64,000 nt of DNA from Perkinsus olseni (taxonomy: Eukaryota > Perkinsozoa > Perkinsida > Perkinsidae): positions 62,001 to 126,000 of the forward strand of contig JABANP010000058.1 of the NCBI GenBank assembly GCA_013115135.1, read 5' to 3'. A program made the translations under genes and the position numbers. Position 1 is the stretch's first letter; every line of letters starts with the position of its first letter. Below are positions 45,927 through 55,806 of the stretch, in pieces. The notes beneath the pieces are model-generated. The model searched no databases. It had not been told where the DNA came from and saw only the letters and a list, made by a program, of their open reading frames with translations.

Positions 45927-48900
45927 TCAACTACGGAAGCTTCTCTGAGCGACGTTGCCCTTGCACTCGAGCTCACTTGGCACAACTTCCGCGAGATATT
46001 GAGACAGCATCTCGTAATTGCACAGAGACCTGATATCAGAGCAGCATGGAGTCGCTCCGAGACATACGAAGAGAGAACTATACCATTGAGAAGTCTATTT
46101 GGCGGATAAGGCCGTTGCCTATATGGGAGTCGAGGATATCACGTTAGCGAGTTGAGACAGCAAATTAGCGGTAGGGTCGAGACGGGGGGATACAATTGGC
46201 GGATAAAGAAGTCATTTTAGCGGCGGGCCTCAAATAAGGAATTCAATTCCGCGAATAAGGCACACAATTTCATGATTAAGGAAGTCAATTTCGCTGATAA
46301 GGACATCAATTTCGGGGCGGGGGATGGACAGTCCATCATGGAATTCAACCACACCGGAAATCTACCCACTGCGATTCTCAGCCTGACACAACTGCGCGGC
46401 AGTGCACGACAGTATCTTGGCGAATCCTGTGTATGCAATTGAGAGCTTCTTGCCCCAGAGCGCGAGATATCATAGCCCGCATTCAATGTAGGACCTACTT
46501 GCAGTGCGTTGAAAAGAGAATGTTTTCATTAGCATAGCATTCGTCTTTCACCACTTCACTCTCATGGATCATCAAGAAGCCGTCGTTGGCCCCGAAATCC
46601 AACCCGGAGAAGGTCACGAGGATGTCGCTCACACTCCCCCGCCGCAGCGCAGCTTACGAGAAAGTTTCCGACTCGGCCAAGGCCAGAATAATGGAGGCCC
46701 GTCGCACTGGAGCGGATTGGAGGGCTATAGCTAAGGCTAATGGTGTCAAGACGCCCATAGTCCGCGGTTGGGCCCGGAAGGAAATCGTTGACGACTTGCC
46801 CGTTTTCAAGCCCAAAGGCGGAGTCAGGAACAGGAAGATCACCGAGGAGCACAAGGACTTGAAGTGGACTACCTCACGCCATAGCACAACAACAGTTCGC
46901 CAACTTACCCAGGCCTTGAAGGACGCGCATGAGGGCCTCGAAGTTAGTGCGGATGCTGTACGCAAGTCCATGCACGGTCTCACTTACACAGTGAAGCAGG
47001 TTCACTTCGAACCCGCGACCGCCAACAATGAGGTTAACGGTTAACCGTTAACCTGGGTAAGAGAGCTTTGTACGTACAACTTCTACAGGCCCAAGGCAGC
47101 AACCGGTTCATCGTCTACGAATCGAATTATAATGTTTGGGTGTCGAGAAGTGTTGGCTGGTCCAGAAAAGGTGAGCGGACTACCAAGAAGAGGACTCCAG
47201 GCCGCGGAGAGAATGTACACCTACTATGCGCGGTGGAGGCCTCTATTGGCGTAGTCAGAACGGAAACTCGTAGACTCTACGACGTAGAGGCTCGCTCACT
47301 AGGGCGGAGTTTGCGGATTGGTCTCGCCGAGTCATCGACACTGCAGTTGAACGCGGCCTCCCTGCTGATAGGATAACGTATGTTGTCGATAATACTCCCG
47401 CGCACTCGCGCCTGGAGGAGGAGATTCAGGGAATCTATCCGGGCCTGGAGGTCCTCAGACTCGGGCCGTATTCACCGTTTCTGAATCCTGTAGAAGGTTG
47501 CTGGGCCGTGGTGAAGGCAAATCTGAAGCGACGTATCACGGTGGGCCTTGAAGAACTCTTAGACGTTCCGAATGGAAGGACGCAGCGTGAACATCGCGCT
47601 CAATGCCTGATCCAGTGGGCGATCGATGCATTCGTGGAGCTCGACCATCAGAAGGTAGTTGCCTTCGTCAACAATTGTGCCATGCACTACGCTGATGCCC
47701 TGGCACGTAGACCGATGCAGTTTTAACAACCGTTGAGCAATGGTGTGGCAAATTGCCACTGGCAATGATGTCATCCATGGCATGTGAACAGCATGTGAAA
47801 AGTCAGCTGCCGAACTCGTTTCCTATTGTCAAGTGGGGTTGCGCTTCGCTGGGTGGTTGGATTGCTGGGATAGGTCGTGTGGAGTTATATGTCCGAAGAT
47901 TCCAGGTCAGAGCTGATCCCCGAAATTGATGTCCTTATCAGCGAAATTGACTTCCTTAATCATGAAATTGTGTGCCTTATTCGCGGAATTGAATTCCTTA
48001 TTTGAGGCCCGCCGCTAAAATGACTTCTTTATCCGCCAATTGTATCCCCCCGTCTCGACCCTACCGCTAATTTGCTGTCTCAACTCGCTAACGTGAAATC
48101 CTCGACTCCCATATAGGCAACGGCCTTATCCGCCAAATAGACTTCTCAATGGTATAGACACGGGTCAAGCGCAAAATCACGATCTGTTGACCCCGGTGAA
48201 ATTGTGTGAGAGAATGTCTCACTTGCGGCTGCATTCTTCGATTGCCTCGACGGATGCCACTCTGCCGTTGTAAATGAAACGGGCCTGATTGTCGGAGTAA
48301 ATCTCCATTATCAGCATAGCGCCGAATGGAGGCCAGGTCTTAGCACATTCATTACCAGAATCCATCCCTGATAATAGAGGGGTGCAAAGATCACACCGAC
48401 GCATCACATCCTCCTACAGGTTAACTGCATTGTGTCCATAATAGAGATCGCCGGGCCAGTATCGTGACCGAGGTACACCGATAAACGTCTGTCGCGGACG
48501 GTCAAATCCTCAAGTAAATCCTGAGGGGGTTCGAGAAATTCGGGAGTAGCGCGGTTCCATCGGAGGGTTGTGCAGACCACCGCGTCCACGAAGGGCCCGA
48601 AAGCCTACTCCAATGAAAGGCCCGAAGGCGAGCTTCCGCATCTTATCAGAATGACCATAACGATTGATGAACCAGAACCTGCCGACTAACAGGCGATGGA
48701 AATCTCAATCCGCTCGGCTTACAGGCCTTCCTGCTCAACATGTTTGAACACCGGGCCAGACGGACCGAGTCCCGAAGGCACATCCTTGGGCTCGCTAGGG
48801 ACGGTTGAGCAAACATGAGTGGTCATGCAGTCCTGAAGGGGGAGGAGCAACTACAGTTGAAGCCGATCGCGATTAGTAGAGACTCACAAAGAGCGAGTCG

Positions 48901-50056
48901 TAAATGTTGAGCATATCCCTCGTTTCATTAGTATTAAACTCCTCAGAGCGTCCAGTGATTCGCCCGAGAACCGCCCGCTCAGCGCTCGTCTGCTTCGCAC
49001 GCCTCTCAGCGCCAGGCGCATCGTGAAACTCGCTGAGAGCATTCTTGAGCCGGGGGCACACCTGAAGCGAGACAGATGTTGAATGAGCATGTACTATCGA
49101 ACATGCTATTCCAACTTAGCACGATGCGAATACTCACTGTGGCGCTGGGCGTCATGGGGTCGCTCTGTCTGTCGGGGATGATGATCGTCAGGTTTGATGG
49201 ATCCACTGAGGAAATCAAGATGCTGTCTGGCGGGGTGAGAAGAGGAGCATATATTAAGATATCGCACCATCCATGATCTTCGGGAACATCCCCACGGCGA
49301 GGGCTTCAGCGCTTTGGTATACTCGAGGGACATCAGTCGAGCGGAACATTACCTCGGGCTCGCTCGGGATCTGATGGAAGGACAGAGGCGATAGGAAGAG
49401 AGGGAATTGACGAGGATGAGACTCTTCCGACGAAACAATTGGCGATGACGTACTTCACCCAAACCCAAGGCAGCTTTGTAGGCAGCCCCAAGCTGTTCCC
49501 CATTAGCCACATGCATCTGAACTCCTGAGTGGACGAGTTGGCCTGAGGAGGAAGGCTGGCTACTCTAGAGAAGGCTGTAGGAGGGATAACTCACCCAAGA
49601 CGCAGCTGCCCCCTGCCAAGACGCCCCTCTTGCCGCGAATCCGAGTGAAGCCGGGGAGCGGCGCCCGGAAGGACTGTGCGTGAAGCCCTGGAAGGCCCGA
49701 GTCGAGCATTTGTACCTGAACAAAAGCGACTTGCTGGCAGAGACGAGCTGGCGCCGTCGAATACGGAGACGCTCCACCCGGAGGGCACCTTGTTTCATCG
49801 CCGATCCAGCAGGTCCTCTCAGCCCACGGCATTCGAGTACCATGACGCGCGAAAACGAGAACCCGTTCCTGGGAAGAACAGAATCCGATGGGACTAGTCA
49901 TCGGCAGCAGCTGACCAGTTCTGCTCCGGAGCCGTCCTGTCGTGGAGGGACATCTGGCCACCTCATTTCTGAGTTACAATAGTAGATAGATTCCTCTTCC
50001 GGAAAGCGATAAGATTTCGCGGCAAATAGCAGTCCGAGGAGTGTCCCTGCTCGCAT
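45927..50056 (-). CDS. Histidine acid phosphatase copy D, last intron split by a transposon
   Basis: Start ATG 50056 (MRAGTLLGLLFAAKS, a short signal-like leader), then YRFPEEESIYYCNSEMRWPD. The RHG exon is VLVFARHGTRMPWAERTCWI (about 49805-49860), the closest to consensus RHGxRxP after copy E. Other blocks are SGRRSPASLG with KRGVLAG (about 49590-49680), VMFRSTDVPRVYQSAEALAV (about 49285-49350), LKNALSEFHDAPGAERRAKQ (about 48985-49055), VYLGHDTGPAISIMDTMQLT (about 48420-48475) and DLCTPLLSGMDSGNECAKTW. The exon ending AIEECSRK at 48219 is followed by the 2.07-kb transposon (46081-48154). The last exon, LCNYEMLSQYLAEVVPSELE, then ends near 45927. Excision of the enlarged intron would keep the protein intact; otherwise the C-terminus is lost. 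Confidence 0.7.
46081..46317 (+). repeat. Left terminal inverted repeat of the transposon
   Basis: 237 bp, complementary to 47918-48154. It contains several spaced GC/AT blocks (CGGATAAGG, TAGCGG, GATAAGGA) that could be transposase binding sites. Confidence 0.9.
46622..47726 (+). pseudogene. Transposase, helix-turn-helix plus DDE, frame-disrupted
   Basis: The N-terminal part reads MSLTLPRRSAAYEKVSDSAK and ADWRAIAKANGVKTPIVRGW, a homeodomain-like helix-turn-helix, then KQVHFEPATANNE. The catalytic part reads KRALYVQLLQAQGSNRFIVY, ESNYNVWVSRSVGWSRKGER, VVDNTPAHSRLEEEIQ (second Asp) and LGPYSPFLNPVEGCWAVVKA (third acidic residue), stop 47726. Three defects are visible. A 7-bp motif (GTTAACG/GTTAACC) is present three times at about 47033-47053, shifting the frame. 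The residue before the first catalytic Glu is Tyr where Asp is expected. A second frame change falls near 47270-47310. The element probably cannot make its own active transposase. Confidence 0.8.
47918..48154 (-). repeat. Right terminal inverted repeat of the transposon
   Basis: Reverse complement of 46081-46317, immediately followed by the TA duplication at 48155-48156 and the remaining phosphatase intron. Confidence 0.9.
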
Positions 50057-51220
50057 CCACAAGGAGTAGTAGTGGCCTACAAGGACAACTCGTTAGGGAA
50101 AGTATCGATAAACCCGGGGTAGGCTGGGTGAAGACCCTTCCCCAGGGAGCAACCCCCTGGGGGAGGCAGTGCGAGGTGACCACGGGGCAAGCGTTGAAGT
50201 ATCAGTGCCCCACACCTATCGTACGCCCCTCCCAAAAATATATTTCCCCGAAGCGTATATTTTTCCACTAATGGGCGTGGTTGAGCACGCGGCACGGAAG
50301 GAGGCGCGAGCTTGGATCGCGCGCCACGGCTTATTCGCGAACACAGGCGCCTAGCATAACGCGAGTGGCATAACGTGACTCGGCTAACGTCACCACGCGT
50401 GGTCACAGAGCGTGGCCCTTGCCAGCTCCTGCTGCGTTGTGGCATTCGGGTGTATCAGCTGACATGGGACGCAACACACAGGGAGAGGTGTGCTAAGCCA
50501 TGAATTCCATGGTGGAAGTGGTCCCGTCTCGAGCACAGCGGAGCGAAGCGCACCATGCAGTTTTATTTTGGCGAAGACTGCAGCAGGCATGCTAGTGTTC
50601 ATTCCCGAGACGCCGTGACGCACCCCGGGAATTCTGTCGGCGGAAGCAGACGCTGTCACTATCTTCACGCGCGCATCACTTACTCTTTTGCTGGCTCCTT
50701 TTCGCGCCGCGCGCGCATCTTTCCTGCCGCCTCTCGAGGGGCTAATTACCTTGTTGGGTTGCTTGTCTCGGCACTGATCTCATCTTCGAGGCAGGTGGAA
50801 ATAACCCATCTTTGGCGCGTCCTCCACCACCGGTAAACTCCCCGTCATTGTCATTACGAGAATGACTGGCGTCCTCCAGCCAAATTTTCACGACGTGAAT
50901 GAGAGCCGTACCCATATCGTGAACATGAGAATTTGGGGAAATATGGATCAGGCTGGTCACATAACCCGAGGGAGACATCGCCAAGCATTTGCCGCCCTCA
51001 CTCAGCCGAAGCTCGCTGTCACTCTCATTCGTCACTTTTAATCTTCCCCTCATCCAATAACAATAAGTTATTGTCTATAACGTGTAACACCGTACGTAGT
51101 CGGCCCCTCCGTGATCTTGGACTAGCGAGACTGCAGATGAGAGCGGTAGAGCAGCCAAGCAACTCTCAAGATGACGATTAACGGCACAAGAAGCATTGGA
51201 GTTGGCAGCAAATCTGACTT
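50057..51220. other. Spacer with small inverted repeats and one minus-strand ORF
   Basis: Contains a hairpin CCCCAGGG-N-CCCTGGGG (about 50134-50157) and AAAAATATA/TATATTTTT arms (50234-50242 and 50256-50264). A minus-strand ATG at 51053 opens a 103-codon frame (MRGRLKVTNESDSELRLSEG ... ALIHVVKIWLEDASHS) ending at 50742; it has no recognisable domain and may be chance. Confidence 0.4.
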
Positions 51221-51704
51221 ATGATACGGGAAACACTGGTAGATGCTAAGAGTAGTCAGTTGTATGGTAGTCAGCTGAGACACGAACGCCGCTGCCGCCT
51301 CCTCTCTGAGATCACATCCATCCTTCGTTTATAATACCTGAGGAAACTCAAGTGTCAACACAGTCACTCGATTTACCGTACCGTCTCTCGCTTGAATTGT
51401 GAGCTTGCCGGGCACGGTACCAACAACTCATCCATTCACCGAGATCATCGGCGTCTTCGGCTGAGAACCTGATCAGCCAGGCGACGCGATTAACTCACTC
51501 TCAGTATACTTGCTCAGTTTACCTCCAGTGCAAAAGGGCGTATCTTTTGTGCGACTCCCACCAAGTTTCGTGTGGGAAGGAGACATCGTCACGATGGCGC
51601 CACTGGATGCTGAAAGAAACGTCACGCGCCTTCTAGCTCAGTCCGGACAAGGGCCTCGAGACGTAACATTGCGTAGAGGCCAACACTACTGTTTTACAAT
51701 TTAG
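51221..51704 (+). CDS. Hypothetical small protein
   Basis: ATG 51221 opens MIRETLVDAKSSQLYGSQLR and continues HERRCRLLSEITSILRL. A following exon carries TQVSTQSLDLPYRLSLEL. After an intron of about 70-80 nt starting gtgagc near 51399, the last exon reads PGDAINSLSVYLLSLPPVQK and FVRLPPSFVWEGDIVTMAPL, ending RRGQHYCFTI, stop 51704. Its 3' end overlaps the stop of the rhomboid gene on the other strand by 11 bases. No family recognised. The exon joining RL to the TQVS exon is not fixed. Confidence 0.45.
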
Positions 51705-52594
51705 TCGCGGCGTAGCCTGCAAAGATACCAGCTAGGTGTCCAACATACGCCACATTGCTCCCGTATCGTGGAGGGAACCTTCGAGAAAACCTGAAGGAGG
51801 TCAGCGAGCTATACGATACAACTGAGGCACTCCCGAAGTGGTCCTACTGACGATATAGAACAGCAGGAGCTGCGACAAGATGTACTGCAAGGTTGATGTC
51901 GGCCAGTTGCATGGAGGACAGAGTGGCCCCGGGTATCGGGAATAGCATATACCACCACCTATGGTATCATCAATAGACAAGTCTCCCGGGAAGACGATGG
52001 ACACTACTACCTGTTAGGCTCAAGAACAGATAGACTGGCTAAGAGGGCCATGACTCCCGAGCTGGCTCCCACCAAAGGTGTGGCGCGGTTACGGCATGCA
52101 AGGGTCTCTGCCACGGCACCTGCGAATAGCCCCGAGAAGTACCTAGCAGAGCATCTTGGCCGCCTCCTGTGTCTGCCTTGAGAACTCTTACACTGTTCCA
52201 AACTCTTTCTCATTCGCTAGACGGTCGTATAGGGGACGACCGATAAAATAGAGTAACCAAGTATTGAAGATGAAGTGGGGGAATGTTATGTGAGAGAAAC
52301 CTGAATAGTGACGTGTCCCGACAAAGCCTGGTCGCCTCGAGTGATACCGTATAATATGCTCTGATGCCAACGACCTTTGGTCATGATGTCATCCCAGGAG
52401 CAAGTGAAGTTATTCATCAGGAATCGGCGTAGGCGCTCGCCTTCCCGAGGGGTCACTCGAAAACTGAGGGCCGTGCATCTCCACGCCCCGTAGACGACAC
52501 CTGAGGGAAGCGATGAGAAGACACAGTGTGACGAGAAGACGCCCGGCAGCTCACAGTTGAGCAACACCATGCCGTTGAGGACGGGTCTTTCCAT
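51694..52594 (-). CDS. Rhomboid-family intramembrane serine protease
   Basis: Signature elements are visible in order. HITFPHFIFNTWLLYFIG (about 52250-52300) fits the H-x4-H-x3-N segment of TM2. PLYDRLANEKEFGTV leads to LLSGLFAGAVAETLACRNRA (about 52085-52155), and PLVGASSGVMALLASLSVLE (about 52025-52085) carries the catalytic Ser of the GxS motif. YILSQLLLFYIVS follows, and NVAYVGHLAGIFAGYAATKL carries the catalytic His just before the stop at 51694. Rhomboids cleave transmembrane segments within the lipid bilayer; in alveolates they act on secretory and organellar membranes. The start is taken as ATG 52594 (MERPVLNGMVLLNCELPGVF), which is uncertain because the frame is open upstream. The N-terminal region includes LRRFLMNNFTCSWDDIMTKG. 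Confidence 0.85.
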
Positions 52595-52644
52595 GAACTT
52601 ATCATGAGCCCCGGAGAAGAAGCCTTTGACAGTCTGAGGTCGAC

Positions 52645-52867
52645 GCCTCTGCCCTGGGCCGGTCGGTGAGAGAGGCAAGTAATCGGAAATGGGTTAAATG
52701 TTCACGAGGCGGCTATGTGGGGAAGGCCTCGGCAAAACCCTGTGGGGCAAGATCCAGAGAGTAATGCATCCCAGGTCGGGTCGGCCATGCAGTAGTGATG
52801 GCCATTGGACCTTCCATCGCCTATGATCAGCCACTGGAATGCAACACCGACTGCCGCAGACGTGCAG
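52645..52867. repeat. 223-bp duplicated spacer, copy 1
   Basis: Almost base-identical to 57828-58050 in the same orientation (shared CCTCTGCCCTGGGCCGGTCG ... CGACTGCCGC). It occupies most of the spacer between NAA40 (stop 52882) and the rhomboid start, so it probably includes the NAA40 3' region and the rhomboid promoter. Confidence 0.9.
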
Positions 52868-52881
52868 AAGAATGGAAAGGC

Positions 52882-53995
52882 TCAATTATTGGCGGCTTCA
52901 GTTGGAGGCCTCAGCTCCTTGCAAAGAATCTCATATGCTGGACTTGGCTGACCGCAGACCTCCGGGCTGGATGGGTGCAGAGTGTAACCCAACTTAGTCT
53001 TGTAGAATGCTAAACCTTCTGGACGATTCTTAAGGCAGGTCAACATGACCTGATGTAAGTATCCATTTCCTCGCTCTGTTATCGCCACTCACTAAGTCGA
53101 TCCCTAGCTGCGTGGCAACCTCTTCCACCAACTCCATCAGCTCCCTTCCAATGCCTCGCCGTTGGTAGGAGGACACAACTTGAATTTCATAAACGTAAAG
53201 TACCTGAACGACTAGAATCCAGAAAAAGCATCACGCAGGTCCATCACCGATTGTTGATCATCATCATCCGCTCGCTCAAAACGGAAGTGAACGAACGCCA
53301 CGAGATCCTCCGCGGTGCGCGGCTCGGTCGCACCTAGAAGGAGACCTCTCTCACCGACCCACCCAGTAGCAGTTGAGACCTTCCCTCCATCTCAGGAGAA
53401 AACGAGAATGCTTGTGGGACATCTCATCACGCTTGATATGATCATCCCAATTATCCCATCCAAGTGCCGCATCATACGACGTCTAAGGCCCAACACTCTC
53501 ACGAAGGCGACTGACATCGAGGAATGACCAACCTTCATATTATCCCGAGTGATGTCAATGATTCTGTCCAACAGACCTTTAGGCAGCTTGGTTCCTCGAT
53601 GGAAGGTCACACTAGGGCCTAGGGAGACCGGCAACTCCTTCAGTTCACGAGCGGCGTTAAGGATGTCTCCCGTGGAGAGGGTCACTGCCTGAAAGGAGCT
53701 CCCCTATCGATGATGCTGAACCCCATAATAGACGATTCGACGATCTCCCTGACTCAGTGCGACTAACGCTTGAATCTCATCGAGCGAGGGAGTGGTAGTG
53801 GAGGGCCATAGACCAGCGAGAGCGTGACACGGAAGTGACCCGCGGTGGAGGTGAGAGGGCCCCGAAGGACTGACTCCTCAAGCTAGAGCGAGAGGTTAGG
53901 GAACTCGGACGTACCGAACCCGAGCTCCGCGAATGACGATGAATACCTACATTTCTCGAAGTGGGAGCTTTACCGCCCTTCTTGCCGCGGCCCAT
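52882..53995 (-). CDS. NAA40: N-alpha-acetyltransferase 40 (NatD) homologue
   Basis: Start ATG 53995: MGRGKKGGKAPTSRN, then a GT donor. Following exons: LDEIQALVALSQGDR, then LSTGDILNAARELKELPVSL and LPKGLLDRIIDITRDNMK (about 53540-53600, the NAA40 'LxxxLxLTKxNM' region). AEDLVAFVHFRFER (about 53275-53320) fits 'LVAFxHFRFD', VLYVYEIQVVSSYQRRGIGR and ELMELVEEVATQLG (about 53105-53205) give the acetyl-CoA loop Q/RxxGxG/A as RRGIGR, and NGYLHQVMLTCLKNRPEGLA then SPAYEILCKEL (about 52915-53075) fit 'KVMLTxFKxN ... YEILxK'. Stop 52882. NatD acetylates the N-terminal Ser of histones H4 and H2A. The family match runs along the whole protein. An exon between 53700 and 53900 is only partly resolved. 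Confidence 0.85.
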
Positions 53996-55806
53996 GAATG
54001 AAAAAGGCAAGAGCTGATGGAACCATACACATGATGGCCACAATCCCCATCTAACCCGAGTAATGCATGGTGACAACAAGAAAAGGGGAGCGTACTCCCA
54101 ACCTGGGTGGATAGGCTATCCAGGATAGCCACCGGCACCCGAGTGAGGTGGCCCCACTGACCTCGCCGGGCTCTCACGGCCAGACTCAATCAGCATGAGA
54201 CGGACTTGGCCTCGCCAAATTGTCGATACGTTTTCTCGCCGGATGATGACAATCTCAATCAAGTCTTAGACCCACTGGCTGTCCATTTCGTAGACAGAAT
54301 ATTCGATGCAGTATTGCAGACTTGACCACTCTCCCGTCAGGGCCCGATGGAATGTAATCCCAATCGTCCATGGTCTCCTCTTAGTAACTGTCGAAGCTTG
54401 AACAGTGCTCATCTCAAAGACGAATCTTGCGTGCGACGCCACGTCATCGAATGCCCCAAACGTACCAGTTTAGTAGTACTACTAAATGAGCCTGATGACC
54501 GTATTCACGGAGAGAAGTCAGAAAAGCTATTTCCAATGGAGTTCTACCATGAATAAATCATGAGGCACCTAGAAGGAAAATGCAGCAACCCTGTCTCACG
54601 CGTTTACAGTGAGATGACTAAAGTGGGTGATGATGTTCTACGAATTCTTGAGGTGTCAAGAGATCAGTGGTCTGGGAGGAATCAGAACGGTGGCTCAACA
54701 AGTTGTGAAGTCGTCCAGCCTAAAACTTGGTTCACCTCCATTCTATTCCTCGGACGATGAAGTCTTCTTCAAGCTAAACAGGAGAGAATTAAAACTCTTC
54801 GTGGCAGTCTCCCGAGACACCGAGACGACAGGGCGACCGGATTATAAAGTATATCACCAATAAATTTGACGTTATCGAATAACTAGGAGAAGATCTGCCC
54901 CAAACGGGTTCAGATCGGAATTTCGAGTGCCTCCCTTGTGGAACCTACAAGTCAGGCACTTTCCCCCCTACCATGGCCCGCTTGACTATCAGAACAATTG
55001 AAGGTGCCCATATATTGCAATACTATGGCCCATCATCTAAGCACCAAAAAAGGAGAGGAAATCCTGGGAATAGCCATAGCAACAACTGTAGGGATCATAT
55101 ACGACTGCGCTAGCGTCGCAGTTGCAAACCAATCCTCTGCTGTATTGTTGGGTAATATTGAAAGTGAGGACAACATCGACAAGACAAACTTGAAGTCCTA
55201 GACAGAGACACTCTTCATTCATAGGATACATCCAAGTAGGAAAAGATTAACCACCTTCTTCCTAAAACCGAAGTGGAGTTTAGTCACGGAATTGTCAATG
55301 TGTAAAGAATGTCTCCAAGCCACCCGATCAGAGCTGGAGAATAAGTCCGACATATTAAAAGAAGAATGAGGTGGAAGTAATATACGACATCGTGACTACA
55401 TTGCGCTCATAACCCAAAGGCCGCTTGCAGAATATCTCACATGCGCCAGCTGGAGCAGCTGAGCTCGTGAGCTTGAGTCCGCCATCTCGACCTCAACTGC
55501 CAAGTGTCGTCGCAATGCACTCCCCAATGGGGTGTCCCCAAGGCAGGAGCGATGGGTGACAAAGTAACCTCAGTCTGCTATCCGGACAGGCCAGACGCGG
55601 AAGTGTCATATTCTTCACGTCCAGGAGAAGAGTTGTGAAATTCCCTCCCCGATAGACACGTGGAACTCGATTCCCATCGTGCTGCGGAAGCCCGGACATT
55701 CAAGGTCAAAACCTTTTCATATGATAAGCTGGAGGAGCTCCTCACTCAGGGAGGAATCCTTTCTGTCGTTTCAGAAAGTTGTTCAGAAAGTTGCGCCATA
55801 CGGGAC
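53996..55806. other. Poorly coding, lower-GC stretch
   Basis: I find no gene I can support. Short frames include a minus-strand MDDWDYIPSGPDGRVVKSAI (about 54260-54375) and plus-strand frames FFKLNRRELKLFVAVSRDTE (about 54760-54850) and MAHHLSTKKGEEILGIAIAT (ATG 55025). None joins into a gene or shows a domain. Codon texture differs from the flanking genes; decayed mobile-element sequence is possible. Confidence 0.4.

Larger units (their letters stand above)
46081..48154 (+). mobile_element. Tc1/mariner/IS630-type DNA transposon with long terminal inverted repeats
   Basis: The element begins TACCATTGAGAAGTCTATTT and ends with its complement AAATAGACTTCTCAATGGTA, flanked by TA on both sides (46079-46080 and 48155-48156), the target duplication of this superfamily. 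The terminal inverted repeats are 237 bp each (46081-46317 and 47918-48154); I see one clear mismatch (GAGGATATCACG against GAGGATTTCACG). Short subrepeats of the form GGCGGATAA / AGCGGTAGGG / GATAAGGA recur within each arm. The interior holds a broken transposase on the plus strand. Insertion is in the last intron of phosphatase copy D. Confidence 0.9.

Noticed and set aside
47033..47095. A 60-nt intron in the transposase
   Set aside because: GAG|gttaac...ctacag|GCC keeps phase, but the removed bases encode KRALYVQLLQ, which fits the family; slippage of the 7-bp motif explains the frame better.
54990..55230. Retroelement polymerase or RNase H fragment
   Set aside because: The minus frame with CNCDASAVVYDPYSCC looked suggestive, but no YxDD, no protease and no repeats flank it.
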